Positions 26,201 through 35,167 are shown, counted from the first letter of the stretch. The stretch: 64,000 nucleotides of DNA from Citrobacter sedlakii NBRC 105722 (GCF_000759835.1 NZ_BBNB01000009.1:248001-312000), one strand, 5' to 3'. The notes: generated by a model not told the origin, from the letters alone. Numbers and translations: made by a program.

Positions 26201-26562
26201 CCCGCGTGGTGCTCACCGTTCCGGCCCCTTCTGACGCTAACAGCGAAGAGGTCACCCAGATCCTCTACACGGCGGCGGAGCGTTGTTCGCTGGTGATTGA
26301 TAACCCGCCGCCGGAAGTCTTTCTGGTTGACCTGCAACAGGGGATTCAGATCTTTGAATTGCGCATCTATGCTGCGGAAATGGGCCACAGAATGCCGCTA
26401 CGCCATGAAATCCACCAGTTGATTCTGGCGGGCTTCCAGGAGCACGGTATAGATTTGCCGTTCCCACCGTTCCAGATGCGTCTGGAAAGTCTTAACGGCA
26501 AGAAAACGGCCAGAACGTTAACCTCAGCCGGACGCGGTAGCCGCCCGGCAGGAAGTTTGTAA
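23236..26562 (+). CDS. mscM: Miniconductance mechanosensitive channel MscM
   Basis: A 1108-residue channel of the MscS/MscK type that releases solutes on hypo-osmotic shock. A signal peptide (about 1-20) is followed by a large periplasmic coiled-coil domain (about 25-470), about eleven membrane helices (480-880) and the MscS pore and beta domain (GLGFGLQEIFANFISG, then about 920-1085). I chose GTG at 23236 (MRLIITFLMAWCLS), which has a GAGG site; the upstream ATGs lack one. Its length is as in E. coli YjeP. A REP palindrome follows the stop. Confidence 0.92.
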   Translation: MRLIITFLMAWCLSLGAYAATAPDAKHITQELEQAKAAKPAQPEAVEALQAALNALEERKGSLERAQQYQQVIDNFPKMSASLRAQLTNLRDEPRTVPPGLSTDALNQEILQVSSQLLEKSRQAQQEQERAREIADSLSQLPQQQTDARRQLNEIERRIGTATGNTPVSQAQNYSMQADSARLKALVDELELAQLSANNRQELARLRAELAQKQSQQLDAYLQALRNQLNSQRQREAERALESTELLAENSADLPPDIVAQFKVNRELSAALNQQAQRMDLVASQQRQAASQTQQVRQALTTLREQSQWLGSSNLLGEALRAQVARLPEMPKPQQLDTEMAQLRVQRLRYEDQLNKQPQLRQLHQADGQPLTAEQNRILEAQLRTQRELLNSLLQGGDTLILELTKLKVSNSQLEDALKEVNEATHRYLFWTSDVRPLSFSWPIDIVQDLRRLISLDTVSQLGKASLMMLTSRETLLPLFGALILVGFSIYSRRHFTRFLERSAAKVGKVTQDHFWLTLRTVFWSILVASPLPVLWMTLGYGLREAWPYPLAVAIGDGVTATVPLLWVVMICATFARPNGLFIAHFGWPRQRVTRAMRYYLMSIGLIVPLIMALIMFDNLNDREFSGSLGRLCFILICGALALVTLSLKKAGIPLYLDKEGNGDNMVNSMLWNMMIGAPLLAILAAAVGYLATAQALLARLETSVAIWFLLLVIYHVIRRWMLIQRRRLAFDRAKHRRAEMLAQRARGEEEPAHSTSLEGTVDIDESEVDLDAISTQSLRLVRSILMLIALLSVIVLWSEIHSAFGFLENISLWDVTSTVQGVESLEPITLGAVLIAILVFIITTQLVRNLPALLELALLQHLDLTPGTGYAITTITKYLLMLIGGLVGFSMIGIEWSKLQWLVAALGVGLGFGLQEIFANFISGLIILFEKPIRIGDTVTIRDLTGSVTKINTRATTISDWDRKEIIVPNKAFITEQFINWSLSDSVTRVVLTVPAPSDANSEEVTQILYTAAERCSLVIDNPPPEVFLVDLQQGIQIFELRIYAAEMGHRMPLRHEIHQLILAGFQEHGIDLPFPPFQMRLESLNGKKTARTLTSAGRGSRPAGSL

Positions 26563-26569
26563 AGCAGGT

Positions 26570-26605
26570 GTAGGCCTGATAAGGCGAAGCCGCCATCAGG
26601 TCTAC
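26570..26605. repeat. REP element between mscM and yjeM
   Basis: GTAGGCCTGATAAGGCG and CGCCATCAGGTCTAC form the classical REP palindrome. It lies between the convergent 3' ends of mscM and yjeM and may protect both transcripts. Confidence 0.85.
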
Positions 26606-26616
26606 AGCCGTTCTGT

Positions 26617-28119
26617 TTATTCCAACGCCCACTGCGGCTGATTTGCCAACCGGCGGCTATAGTTCTGATAAATCGTTATTGCCAGCAGTGAAAAGAATAC
26701 CGGTCCGCCGGTCATCCACAGCGCGCTGTTCCAGTCTCCGGCCTCGATCACTGGCTGGACGATCGTGAAAACGTTGGCAAACGTCACCACCAGCACCACC
26801 ACACCCGTCGCGGCCAGCGTCGATGTTCTGGTTTTGAAAATCACAAACGGTCTTTCCAGCTCAGTTCGCGCCTTAAAGAACGGGAACGCCAGCGCGAGGA
26901 ACAGGTACGGCAGGGTCATTGAGACATTCGCCATTAGCGTCAGCTTGTTATAAAACGCCGAGGCGGTGTCGCCGCCAAACGAGACCAACAGAATAAACAG
27001 GCACACCAGCAGACACTGCATCCACATCGCCGTTGCCGGCATCCCGACGGCGTTGAGTCTTGTCATTGGCGCAGGCCATAACGCTTTCGGCGTTCCCTGT
27101 ATGATCGCTTTCAACGGTGAATAACTCAGCGTGAAGAACGCGCCGGTGTAGGCGAGGAACATCGACAGACCGGTAATGCGCGCAAACCAGACGCCCAGGG
27201 TTATCGCTGCTTCCGGCGACAGATGTAACGCATTGCCCAGCGTCATCCCAAGGCTTTTCATCAGGATATAGGTAATATTTCCGAGGTTCACGGCGCTATT
27301 ACTGAGTACCTGCTGCCAGTTGGTGCTAACACCCCATAAAAATATCGCCAGCGAATAGCCGACGGAAATAACCATCGCCGCAAATACGATGCCTTTCGCA
27401 AAGTTCTTTTCCGGTTTTTCGGTTTTATCTACCAGCCCGCCGACCGCTTCAATACCGCCATAGGCAAATATCGCGAACACCACAAATGACAGCATTGCCA
27501 GGCCAGACTGATAGCCCGTGTTCGGCGAGGCGGTGAAATTAATCTCCTCGGCGAAATGTCCGCCGTTTAATAACAGAATGGCGATGCTCACCAGCAGCAG
27601 AACCGCATTCAGGCACATCACCGCAATGCCGCCAACCGCCGTAACGCGAGCAATTTTATTAATCCCCCGCGCGGCCACGCCGGTGACCATAATCATCCAC
27701 GCCACGGCAAGCAGCCCTACGACCTGCGTGGGTTCAAGCCCGCCGATGCGCCAGTGTTGGGTCATATCCGCGCCGAACACAAAGGTGGAAAATGGCACCC
27801 ACACCTTCGCCGCAGTACTCACCATCCAGATGACGTAAGATGAAAACCACATGAACGTGCCAATAAAAGCATAGCGCGGTCCAACGCTGTTATTCATCCA
27901 GGAATAGATTCCGCCCTCCTCTTTTCGGTAAGCGGAACCCATTTCAGCCATCATTAATGCAAATGGAATAAAGAATAATAATGCAGAAAATATATACCAT
28001 GGGATTGCGCTATAACCCATTAAGTAAAAAGCGGAAGGGCTATTTGCAAATCCAAAAACGGAAGTAAAAATCATCAGGATGAGACCTGTCAGGCTCATCT
28101 TTTTTATTGTCTGGCTCAT
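26617..28119 (-). CDS. yjeM: Amino-acid permease-like transporter YjeM
   Basis: A 500-residue integral membrane protein of the APC superfamily (AdiC/GadC-like) with about 12 predicted helices. The N-terminal unwound helix motif MIFTSVFGFANSPSAFY is characteristic of the glutamate:GABA antiporter-like branch. The substrate has not been established to my knowledge. The ATG at 28119 (MSQTIKKMSLTG) has a GAGGG site and matches E. coli; longer in-frame starts are not supported. It is downstream of epmA on the same strand, with a 212-nt gap that probably carries its own promoter. Confidence 0.88.
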   Translation of the reverse strand: MSQTIKKMSLTGLILMIFTSVFGFANSPSAFYLMGYSAIPWYIFSALLFFIPFALMMAEMGSAYRKEEGGIYSWMNNSVGPRYAFIGTFMWFSSYVIWMVSTAAKVWVPFSTFVFGADMTQHWRIGGLEPTQVVGLLAVAWMIMVTGVAARGINKIARVTAVGGIAVMCLNAVLLLVSIAILLLNGGHFAEEINFTASPNTGYQSGLAMLSFVVFAIFAYGGIEAVGGLVDKTEKPEKNFAKGIVFAAMVISVGYSLAIFLWGVSTNWQQVLSNSAVNLGNITYILMKSLGMTLGNALHLSPEAAITLGVWFARITGLSMFLAYTGAFFTLSYSPLKAIIQGTPKALWPAPMTRLNAVGMPATAMWMQCLLVCLFILLVSFGGDTASAFYNKLTLMANVSMTLPYLFLALAFPFFKARTELERPFVIFKTRTSTLAATGVVVLVVTFANVFTIVQPVIEAGDWNSALWMTGGPVFFSLLAITIYQNYSRRLANQPQWALE

Positions 28120-28331
28120 GAAACCATCCCTCACTCTGAGCGCGTTGAGTAAACCGCGCTCACTGAATCGCACCGCTCTCTATTGCGGAGAGCGGCAAGT
28201 GAAATCAACACAGGATTGATACCTGAATGGTAACAAATGACCAGTATTAAAATGTGGCTTTTAGAGGGAAATTGAAAATTTGTGCTACAAAATGGCGCGT
28301 ATGACACCATTTTGTAGGGAAAACAAGAACA

Positions 28332-29309
28332 CTATGCGCGGTCGACGGTAAAGGCAATCACTTCTGCAAGGCTTTCTGCCCCCAGCGCCAGCATCACCAG
28401 GCGATCCACGCCCAACGCGACGCCGGAACAGTCCGGCATCCCAACTTTGAGCGCGTCGAGCAGGTTATTGTCGATCGGCTGCTGTGGTAAGCCACGGGCG
28501 GCACGCTTACGGTTATCCTGTTCAAAACGCTGCTGCTGTTCGCGCGCGTCCGTCAGTTCGTGGAAACCATTCGCCAGTTCAATACCTTTGTAGTAGACCT
28601 CAAAGCGTTCCGCCACGCGGTGATCTTCCGTGCTGATTTGCGCCAGCGATGCCTGGCTTGCCGGAAAATGGTACACAAACGTCGGCTTTTCCTTACCGAT
28701 GTGCGGCTCGACGCCCATTGTGAACAACAGTTGCAACAGCGTATCGCGATCCTCTTCGGTATCGGCAATATTGCTCAGGTCCAGCTTCGCTGCGACTTCT
28801 CGCAGTTGCGTCTTATCCGCGGAGAGCGGGTCGATCTCCAGATGACGCAGGAATGCCTGCTGATAAGAAAGGCTCTCCGCCGCCGGGCATTCCAGCACCT
28901 GTTGCAGCAGATCGTCCACTTCGTTCATCAGCCGGTACATGTCGTAATGGGGACGGTACCACTCCAGCATGGTGAATTCCGGGTTGTGATGGCGCCCCAT
29001 CTCTTCATTACGGAAGCTACGACAAAGCTGGAAGACCGGACCACAGCCTGCCACCAGCAGACGTTTCATGTGGTATTCCGGACTGGTCATTAAATAGAGG
29101 TTCATCCCCTGGGAGTGACCGGGGCCGACGAAACGCGTCTCGAACGGGAACAGATGAATGTCTGTGACCGTCGCCTGGCTCATGCAGGGCGTCTCTACCT
29201 CCAGCACGCCGCGATCGGCGAAAAAACGACGAATTTCCGTCATAATTGCCGCGCGTTTTAACAGGTTAGGTATGGACGCGCTCGGCTGCCAGGTTGCCGT
29301 TTCGCTCAT
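28332..29309 (-). CDS. epmA: Elongation factor P lysyltransferase EpmA
   Basis: A 325-residue paralogue of class II lysyl-tRNA synthetase without the anticodon-binding domain. It attaches (R)-beta-lysine to Lys34 of EF-P. Class II motif 2 (RSFRNEE) and motif 3 ([14 protein letters not shown]) are intact. Its targets efp and epmB lie about 6 kb away in the same window. Loss of epmA (poxA) in Salmonella is known to reduce virulence and stress tolerance. It is divergent from frdA. Confidence 0.95.
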   Translation of the reverse strand: MSETATWQPSASIPNLLKRAAIMTEIRRFFADRGVLEVETPCMSQATVTDIHLFPFETRFVGPGHSQGMNLYLMTSPEYHMKRLLVAGCGPVFQLCRSFRNEEMGRHHNPEFTMLEWYRPHYDMYRLMNEVDDLLQQVLECPAAESLSYQQAFLRHLEIDPLSADKTQLREVAAKLDLSNIADTEEDRDTLLQLLFTMGVEPHIGKEKPTFVYHFPASQASLAQISTEDHRVAERFEVYYKGIELANGFHELTDAREQQQRFEQDNRKRAARGLPQQPIDNNLLDALKVGMPDCSGVALGVDRLVMLALGAESLAEVIAFTVDRA

Positions 29310-29486
29310 GGTTCTTTCTCCAGTTTAAGACAAGGGCACGAAGTCTACTCGTAACGCGCCAATGAAACAAATTTTGCGCAGGAATAATAAAGCGGGGCTA
29401 CCGGGTTAAAAAAGCGTACAACGATGGTTTAGTAATTAAATTAATCAAATTCAATGATAATTCCCCCCTCTGACGCGCTAAAAAAA

Positions 29487-29527
29487 TCGAACACGTCAAA
29501 TTTCGTGCACATCGCAATGACTATACT
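29487..29527 (+). promoter_or_regulatory. frdABCD promoter with FNR-like site
   Basis: TCGAACACGTCAA (29487-29499) is a degenerate match to the FNR consensus (TTGAT-N4-ATCAA). It stands about 41 nt upstream of the expected start, with TATACT as -10 (29522-29527). The stretch from the -10 through CCTATAAAGGAGCAGTGG matches the E. coli frd promoter as I recall it, where FNR activates under anoxia. The whole 324-nt gap 29310-29633 holds only this and the epmA promoter region. Confidence 0.7.
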
Positions 29528-29633
29528 GTTGTACCTATAAAGGAGCAGTGGAAACGCATTCACGTCCCGTATGATTCAGGGTCTTTATCTGAAAATGCGA
29601 GGTCGTGAAATTACAACAATCTGGAGGAATGTC

Positions 29634-31418
29634 GTGCAAACCTTTCAAGCCGATCTTGCCATTATAGGCGCCGGTGGCGCGGGATTACGTGCTGCAATTG
29701 CTGCCGCGCAGGCAAATCCTAACGCAAAAATCGCACTGATCTCAAAAGTGTACCCCATGCGCAGCCACACCGTTGCTGCCGAAGGGGGCTCAGCCGCAGT
29801 CGCCCAGGATCATGACAGCTTCGACTATCATTTTCATGATACCGTAGCGGGCGGAGACTGGCTGTGTGAACAGGATGTCGTGGACTACTTTGTCCATCAC
29901 TGTCCGACCGAAATGACCCAACTGGAGCAATGGGGCTGCCCATGGAGCCGTCGTCCGGACGGTAGCGTCAACGTCCGTCGCTTCGGCGGGATGAAAATCG
30001 AGCGTACCTGGTTTGCCGCGGATAAAACCGGCTTCCATATGCTGCACACCCTGTTCCAGACCTCCCTGCAGTTCCCACAAATCCAACGTTTTGACGAACA
30101 TTTTGTTCTGGATATCCTGGTTGATGAGGGACACGCTCGCGGCCTGGTCGCGATGAACATGATGGAAGGCACATTAGTGCAGATCCGCGCGAACGCGGTG
30201 GTGATGGCGACCGGCGGCGCAGGCCGTGTGTATCGTTACAACACCAACGGCGGCATCGTGACCGGCGACGGCATGGGCATGGCGCTGAGCCACGGCGTTC
30301 CGCTGCGTGATATGGAATTCGTTCAGTATCACCCGACCGGTCTGCCAGGTTCCGGTATTCTGATGACCGAAGGTTGCCGTGGTGAAGGCGGTATCCTGGT
30401 CAACAAAAACGGCTACCGCTATCTGCAGGACTACGGTATGGGTCCGGAAACCCCGCTGGGCGAGCCGAAAAACAAATACATGGAACTGGGCCCGCGCGAC
30501 AAAGTTTCTCAGGCCTTCTGGCACGAATGGCGTAAAGGCAACACCATTTCAACCCCGCGCGGCGATGTGGTTCACCTCGACCTGCGTCATCTGGGCGAGA
30601 AGAAACTGCTCGAACGTCTGCCGTTTATCTGCGAACTGGCGAAAGCCTACGTGGGCGTCGATCCAGTGAAAGAGCCGATTCCGGTTCGTCCAACCGCGCA
30701 CTACACCATGGGCGGTATCGAAACCGATCAGAACTGCGAAACCCGCATTAAAGGTCTGTTTGCCGTCGGCGAATGTTCTTCCGTTGGTCTGCACGGCGCT
30801 AACCGCCTGGGCTCTAACTCGCTGGCCGAGCTGGTGGTCTTTGGTCGTCTGGCGGGCGAGCAGGCGATGGAGCGCGCGTCGACCGCAGACACCGCTAATG
30901 ACGCCGCGCTGAACGCACAGGTTGCGGACGTTGAAAAACGCCTGAAAGACCTGGTTAACCAGGAAGGTAATGAAAACTGGGCGAAGATCCGCGACGAAAT
31001 GGGTCTGTCCATGGAAGAAGGTTGCGGCATCTACCGTACGCCGGAACTGATGCAGAAAACCGTGGACAAGCTGGCCGAGTTGCAGGAACGCTTCAAACGC
31101 GTGCGCATTACCGACAACTCCAGCGTGTTCAACACCGACCTGCTTTACACGATCGAACTGGGTCACGGTCTGAACGTGGCAGAATGTATGGCGCACTCCG
31201 CGCTGGCACGTAAGGAATCACGCGGCGCGCACCAGCGTCTGGATGAAGGCTGCACCGAGCGTGACGACGTCAACTTCCTCAAACATACTCTCGCCTTCCG
31301 CGATGCTGATGGCACGACTCGCCTTGATTATAGCGACGTGAAAATCACCACGCTGCCGCCTGCGAAACGCGTTTACGGTGCGGAAGCGGAAGCAGCCGAT
31401 AAGAAGGAGAAGGCGTAA
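29634..31418 (+). CDS. frdA: Fumarate reductase flavoprotein subunit
   Basis: A 594-residue catalytic subunit that reduces fumarate to succinate at the cytoplasmic face during anaerobic respiration. GAGGAGLRA near residue 12 is the FAD-binding motif, and His45 ([10 protein letters not shown]) is the covalent FAD attachment residue. The conserved [21 protein letters not shown] segment carries active-site residues. I start it at GTG 29634 ([10 protein letters not shown]), with GGAGG 7 nt upstream, as in E. coli; the ATG at 29571 would add 21 unsupported residues. The C-terminus is slightly shorter than in E. coli (594 versus 602). It overlaps frdB by one base. Confidence 0.96.
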   Translation: MQTFQADLAIIGAGGAGLRAAIAAAQANPNAKIALISKVYPMRSHTVAAEGGSAAVAQDHDSFDYHFHDTVAGGDWLCEQDVVDYFVHHCPTEMTQLEQWGCPWSRRPDGSVNVRRFGGMKIERTWFAADKTGFHMLHTLFQTSLQFPQIQRFDEHFVLDILVDEGHARGLVAMNMMEGTLVQIRANAVVMATGGAGRVYRYNTNGGIVTGDGMGMALSHGVPLRDMEFVQYHPTGLPGSGILMTEGCRGEGGILVNKNGYRYLQDYGMGPETPLGEPKNKYMELGPRDKVSQAFWHEWRKGNTISTPRGDVVHLDLRHLGEKKLLERLPFICELAKAYVGVDPVKEPIPVRPTAHYTMGGIETDQNCETRIKGLFAVGECSSVGLHGANRLGSNSLAELVVFGRLAGEQAMERASTADTANDAALNAQVADVEKRLKDLVNQEGNENWAKIRDEMGLSMEEGCGIYRTPELMQKTVDKLAELQERFKRVRITDNSSVFNTDLLYTIELGHGLNVAECMAHSALARKESRGAHQRLDEGCTERDDVNFLKHTLAFRDADGTTRLDYSDVKITTLPPAKRVYGAEAEAADKKEKA

Positions 31419-32152
31419 TGGCTGAGATGAAAAACCTGAAAGTTGAGGTGGTGCGCTACAACCCTGAAACCGACACCGCGCCGCACAGTGCTTTCTACGA
31501 AGTGCCCTATGATGAAACCACCTCACTGCTGGATGCGCTGGGCTATATCAAAGATAACCTGGCGCCGGACCTGAGCTACCGCTGGTCCTGCCGTATGGCG
31601 ATCTGCGGTTCCTGCGGCATGATGGTGAACAACGTACCGAAACTGGCGTGCAAAACCTTCCTGCGTGATTACACCAACGGCATCAAGGTGGAAGCGCTGG
31701 GCAACTTCCCGATCGAACGCGATCTGGTCGTCGATATGACGCACTTTATTGAAAGTCTGGAGGCGATCAAGCCGTACATCATCGGCAATCCGCGCACCAC
31801 GGATCAAGGACCGAACGTCCAGACCCCGGCACAGATGGCGAAGTATCACCAGTTTTCTGGTTGCATCAACTGTGGTCTGTGCTATGCCGCCTGCCCGCAG
31901 TTCGGCCTGAACCCTGAGTTCATCGGTCCGGCGGCGATTACGCTGGCGCATCGTTACAACGAAGACAGCCGCGACCACGGTAAGAAGGAGCGTATGGCGC
32001 AGTTGAACAGTCAGAATGGCGTATGGAGCTGTACTTTTGTGGGCTATTGCTCCGAAGTCTGTCCGAAACACGTCGATCCGGCTGCGGCCATTCAGCAGGG
32101 TAAAGTGGAAAGCTCGAAAGACTTTCTTATCGCCACCCTGAAACCACGCTAA
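31418..32152 (+). CDS. frdB: Fumarate reductase iron-sulfur subunit
   Basis: A 244-residue electron-transfer subunit. The [2Fe-2S] ligands are C58, C63, C66 and C78. The ferredoxin-like C-terminal half ([12 protein letters not shown] and [11 protein letters not shown], with other cysteines) holds the [4Fe-4S] and [3Fe-4S] clusters. Translation is coupled to frdA by a TAATG overlap, and frdC follows 10 nt later. Confidence 0.96.
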   Translation: MAEMKNLKVEVVRYNPETDTAPHSAFYEVPYDETTSLLDALGYIKDNLAPDLSYRWSCRMAICGSCGMMVNNVPKLACKTFLRDYTNGIKVEALGNFPIERDLVVDMTHFIESLEAIKPYIIGNPRTTDQGPNVQTPAQMAKYHQFSGCINCGLCYAACPQFGLNPEFIGPAAITLAHRYNEDSRDHGKKERMAQLNSQNGVWSCTFVGYCSEVCPKHVDPAAAIQQGKVESSKDFLIATLKPR

Positions 32153-32162
32153 GGAGTGCAAC

Positions 32163-32558
32163 ATGACGACTAAACGCAAACCCTATGTGCGGCCGATGAC
32201 GTCCACCTGGTGGAAAAAACTGCCGTTTTATCGCTTTTACATGCTGCGCGAAGGCACCGCCGTTCCGGCAGTGTGGTTCAGTATTGAGCTGATTTTCGGT
32301 CTGTTCGCGCTCAAGCATGGCGTGGAATCCTGGGCAGGCTTCGTAGGCTTCCTGCAAAACCCGGTGGTGGTGATCCTCAACCTGATCGCCCTGGCGGCAG
32401 CGCTGCTGCACACCAAAACCTGGTTTGAGCTGGCGCCGAAAGCCGCCAACATTATCGTAAAAGATGAAAAAATGGGGCCAGAGCCGATCATTAAAGGTCT
32501 CTGGGTGGTTACTGCGGTCGTGACCGTAGTCATACTGTTTGTTGCCCTGTTCTGGTAA
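32163..32558 (+). CDS. frdC: Fumarate reductase membrane anchor subunit C
   Basis: A 131-residue protein with three hydrophobic helices (about 30-50, 65-85 and 105-130). Together with FrdD it anchors FrdAB to the inner membrane and forms the menaquinol sites. The [21 protein letters not shown] start is typical; the Glu at its end (residue 30) corresponds to the essential quinol-site Glu29 of E. coli counted without Met. An AAGGAG site precedes it. Confidence 0.95.
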   Translation: MTTKRKPYVRPMTSTWWKKLPFYRFYMLREGTAVPAVWFSIELIFGLFALKHGVESWAGFVGFLQNPVVVILNLIALAAALLHTKTWFELAPKAANIIVKDEKMGPEPIIKGLWVVTAVVTVVILFVALFW

Positions 32559-32568
32559 GGAGTCCGGG

Positions 32569-32928
32569 ATGATTAATCCAAACCCAAAACGTTCTGACGA
32601 ACCGGTATTCTGGGGTCTGTTTGGCGCAGGCGGTATGTGGAGCGCGATCATCGCGCCGGTAATGGTTCTGCTGGTGGGTATTTTGCTGCCGCTGGGTCTG
32701 TTCCCGGGCGATGCCCTGAGCTTTGAGCGCGTACTGGCGTTTGCCCAGAGCTTCATTGGTCGTGCGTTTCTGTTCCTGATGATCGTCCTGCCGCTGTGGT
32801 GTGGTTTACACCGCATGCACCATGCAATGCATGATCTGAAAATCCACGTGCCGGCTGGCAAGTGGGTCTTCTACGGTCTGGCGGCTATTCTGACGGTTGT
32901 CACCGCTATCGGGATTGTCAGCATCTAA
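32569..32928 (+). CDS. frdD: Fumarate reductase membrane anchor subunit D
   Basis: A 119-residue, three-helix anchor protein, partner of FrdC in menaquinol oxidation. The start [20 protein letters not shown] at 32569 has a GGAG site 8-10 nt upstream. It is the last gene of frdABCD. A hairpin terminator follows at once. The ampC gene that follows frdD in E. coli is absent; blc is next. Confidence 0.95.
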   Translation: MINPNPKRSDEPVFWGLFGAGGMWSAIIAPVMVLLVGILLPLGLFPGDALSFERVLAFAQSFIGRAFLFLMIVLPLWCGLHRMHHAMHDLKIHVPAGKWVFYGLAAILTVVTAIGIVSI

Positions 32929-32935
32929 ATCCTCT

Positions 32936-32970
32936 GCCCTCTTGTCAGCCTGATAAGAGGGCAATTTTTT
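32936..32970 (+). terminator. Terminator after frdD
   Basis: GCCCTCTT and AAGAGGGC form the stem around GTCAGCCTGAT, followed by AATTTTTT. In E. coli the equivalent hairpin also serves as the ampC attenuator; here no ampC follows. Confidence 0.92.
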
Positions 32971-33035
32971 CTCCCTTCTGCCGCTATTTTCCCGCCAGGT
33001 TCTACACTTAAGTAAAAACCGCTTAAGGAAGACCT

Positions 33036-33569
33036 ATGCGCCTGCTCCCCGTCGTTGCCGCTGTCACCGCGGCTTTCCTGGTCGTCTCCTGCAGTAATCC
33101 AACACCACCACGCGGCGTCACGGTGGTCACAAACTTCGACGCGAAACGTTACCTCGGCAGTTGGTATGAGATAGCTCGTTTCGATCACCGCTTTGAACGT
33201 GGTTTGGAAAAAGTGACGGCAACCTACAGTCAGCGCGACGACGGCGGTCTTAACGTCGTCAATAAAGGCTATAACCCGGACAGAGGCCGATGGCAGCAGA
33301 CGGAAGGAAAAGCCTATTTTACTGGCGATCCCAGCCGCGCGGCGCTGAAAGTCTCTTTCTTCGGACCGTTCTACGGCGGATATAACGTTATCGCGCTCGA
33401 CAGAGAGTATCGCCACGCGCTGGTTTGCGGTCCGGATCGCGACTACCTGTGGATACTCTCACGCACCCCGACCATTTCCGATGAAATGAAGCAGCAGATG
33501 CTGGCCGTCGCGACCCGGCAAGGTTTTGATGTCAGTAAATTAATTTGGGTGAAGCAACCCGGCGCTTAA
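33036..33569 (+). CDS. blc: Outer-membrane lipoprotein Blc (bacterial lipocalin)
   Basis: A 177-residue lipocalin with a lipoprotein signal (LVVSC, lipidated C19) and the lipocalin signature [18 protein letters not shown]. The barrel binds lysophospholipids or fatty acids in E. coli, and the protein is made in stationary phase or under membrane stress. The residue after Cys is Ser, consistent with outer-membrane sorting. A TCTACACTTAAG box about 30 nt upstream resembles the sigma-S-dependent blc promoter. Its 3' end overlaps that of convergent sugE by 4 nt. Confidence 0.93.
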   Translation: MRLLPVVAAVTAAFLVVSCSNPTPPRGVTVVTNFDAKRYLGSWYEIARFDHRFERGLEKVTATYSQRDDGGLNVVNKGYNPDRGRWQQTEGKAYFTGDPSRAALKVSFFGPFYGGYNVIALDREYRHALVCGPDRDYLWILSRTPTISDEMKQQMLAVATRQGFDVSKLIWVKQPGA

Positions 33570-33883
33570 TGGGTGCTCAGCTTCAGGCCAATAATCCCAA
33601 CGACTATCAGCGCCAGGCTGGCGAGACGCATCGGGTTGGCTGACTCTCCCAGCAGCACAATACCGGTAATGGCGGCCCCGACGGCGCCGATTCCGGTCCA
33701 CACGGCATAGGCGGTACCGACGGGCAGCGTTTTCATCGCCCAGGCGAGAAGCGCCATACTGACAATCATCGCGGCGATGGTGATGACGCTCGGCGTCAGG
33801 CGACTGAATCCGTGAGTGTATTTCAGGCCAACCGCCCAAACCACTTCAAGCAGACCCGCAATTAACAAGATTATCCAGGACAT
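33566..33883 (-). CDS. sugE: Guanidinium exporter SugE/Gdx (SMR family)
   Basis: A 105-residue small multidrug resistance family protein with four membrane helices that works as a dual-topology dimer. The key glutamate is in [15 protein letters not shown] (E13), with further signatures [13 protein letters not shown] and LGLK-like C-terminal segments. SMR proteins of this branch export guanidinium in exchange for protons. A guanidine-II riboswitch lies directly upstream, which independently supports that substrate. It converges with blc. Confidence 0.94.
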   Translation of the reverse strand: MSWIILLIAGLLEVVWAVGLKYTHGFSRLTPSVITIAAMIVSMALLAWAMKTLPVGTAYAVWTGIGAVGAAITGIVLLGESANPMRLASLALIVVGIIGLKLSTH

Positions 33884-33901
33884 ATCAGGCTCCGTAGAAA
33901 T

Positions 33902-33945
33902 GGGGCCGTCCCCGATGAAAGACGCGTTTGCAGGTCGTCCTGCAA
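33902..33945 (-). promoter_or_regulatory. Guanidine-II (mini-ykkC) riboswitch upstream of sugE
   Basis: On the minus strand two short hairpins with ACGR loops follow each other: TTGCAGG-ACGA-CCTGCAA (33928-33945) and GGGG-ACGG-CCCC (33902-33913). The second ends about 18 nt before the sugE ATG. This is the defining architecture of the guanidine-II class. It senses guanidinium and raises sugE expression, probably by freeing the ribosome site. Confidence 0.93.
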
Positions 33946-34138
33946 CGCGATGAGTAGAAAAATAATTTTGCCTGAGCGGGGATAAATTTCAACTTTTTTC
34001 TCTTTTGCCCGCTAAAGCGTCGAATTAGGCGCATTTCGAAGCGCATTTTACGCATTCAGCACTGATCGGACTTCTCTATGATGGGACGCTTTCTGAAGTC
34101 AGGAAGCCACTAGCCTTACTTCTGAATGCGAAAACGTT

Positions 34139-34726
34139 ATGTTGAAAATACTCGTGATTGACCGTTGCCACTTTACCCGTTCCGGGATCGAGGCGTGGCT
34201 TAATCGTTCTGAATTCTTTAATCATTCATTTCTGGTCTCCGGGCTTAACAACCTGCTGTTGGTGAAGGAGCATATCCAGCAGTGGAAACCGCACCTGGTG
34301 ATCGCCGATCTTTATGGCTTTCTGAATGATGCGCGTTCTGTTCAGTACATTGCGCCGTTTGTTCTCGCCTGCGGTAGCAGCCCACTCATTTTGCTGGAGT
34401 CTGGCGGTCTGGCGGAAACCCAGCGCTACCCGGTTTATGCCGCGTTGTCGAAGCAGGTTGCTCTGCCGGAACTGGCGGAAAATATTCACAATGCGTTGCT
34501 CAGCGGTTCCGTCGCAGAAGCGCCTGGCAATGCTTCGCCCTTACTGACGCCGCAGGAAGAAAAGGTACTGACGATGTGGATGGAAGGGGCAAGTAATAAC
34601 GCCATCGCCTGTGCGCTCAGCATTCACGCAAAGACGGTCTATACCTATAAGCGCAATATCCGTATGAAGCTACACATGGACAATCGCTTTTCACCTTTTC
34701 TGGCGCTTTCCGAAATGAAAAGTTAA
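34139..34726 (+). CDS. ecnR: LuxR-family regulator next to the entericidin genes (EcnR)
   Basis: A 195-residue protein with an N-terminal receiver-like region (LKILVIDRCHFTRSGIEAWL) and a C-terminal LuxR-type helix-turn-helix (about 138-180: LTPQEEKVLTMWMEGASNNA...KTVYTYKRNI). The receiver looks degenerate and resembles RcsB/BglJ-like proteins, so phosphorylation is uncertain. It faces ecnB, with 33 nt between their stops. The name ecnR is used for this neighbour in Citrobacter and Salmonella, but its targets are not shown by the sequence. E. coli K-12 has no gene here. Confidence 0.75.
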   Translation: MLKILVIDRCHFTRSGIEAWLNRSEFFNHSFLVSGLNNLLLVKEHIQQWKPHLVIADLYGFLNDARSVQYIAPFVLACGSSPLILLESGGLAETQRYPVYAALSKQVALPELAENIHNALLSGSVAEAPGNASPLLTPQEEKVLTMWMEGASNNAIACALSIHAKTVYTYKRNIRMKLHMDNRFSPFLALSEMKS

Positions 34727-34759
34727 CGGCACGACAGGGTTGCCGTACCGTTTACGCTG

Positions 34760-34906
34760 TTACTGCTGAGCTCTTGTCGCCGCGCCGGAAATAGCATCGC
34801 CGCCGTCAGAAATATCCTGACCAACGCCTCGCGTGGTATTACAGGCAGTCAACACGGAGGAAAGCACTAACACTGAAAAGATCGCTGCAATTGTTTTCTT
34901 AACCAT
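34760..34906 (-). CDS. ecnB: Entericidin B lipoprotein
   Basis: A 48-residue lipoprotein: a Lys-rich start ([11 protein letters not shown]), a hydrophobic segment, the lipobox LTAC, and a small mature peptide beginning [17 protein letters not shown]. Entericidin B is the bacteriolytic partner of the ecnAB toxin-antidote pair and is induced in stationary phase in E. coli. The ATG at 34906 is preceded by AAGGAAG. It is 107 nt downstream of ecnA and faces ecnR. Confidence 0.95.
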   Translation of the reverse strand: MVKKTIAAIFSVLVLSSVLTACNTTRGVGQDISDGGDAISGAATRAQQ

Positions 34907-35013
34907 AACGTCTTCCTTTTCTAGCCAATGTTATTTGAGTATTGCTACTTAATCATAGACAAGATCCGGAAAAATGACGGAACAGAGACAATTTTTAGGA
35001 AGACGAGAAAAAA

Positions 35014-35148
35014 TTAGCTGGCGGCGTTCGAAATGGAGTTGCCGAGATGTTTCATGTCCTCACCAAAGCCCCGTGCGGTATTGCAGCCCGCCAGCAACGA
35101 TGTGGTGAAAAGAATCAGTGTTACAAGACCGAGAAGACGTTTCATCAT
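35014..35148 (-). CDS. ecnA: Entericidin A lipoprotein
   Basis: A 44-residue lipoprotein starting MMKRLLGLVT, with the lipobox LAGC and the mature peptide CNTARGFGEDMKHLGNS. It is the entericidin A homologue, the antidote to EcnB in the E. coli model. Two in-frame ATGs are adjacent (35148 and 35145); an AGGAATG site precedes them. It lies 82 nt downstream of efp on the same strand, with a hairpin in between. Confidence 0.93.
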   Translation of the reverse strand: MMKRLLGLVTLILFTTSLLAGCNTARGFGEDMKHLGNSISNAAS

Positions 35149-35167
35149 TCCTGCCCTGGAAAACAGT

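Noticed and set aside
28174..28331. Possible attenuator or small RNA between epmA and yjeM
   Set aside because: There are some short repeats (AAAATGGCG / CACCATTTTG) but no stable hairpin or clear promoter that I could defend.
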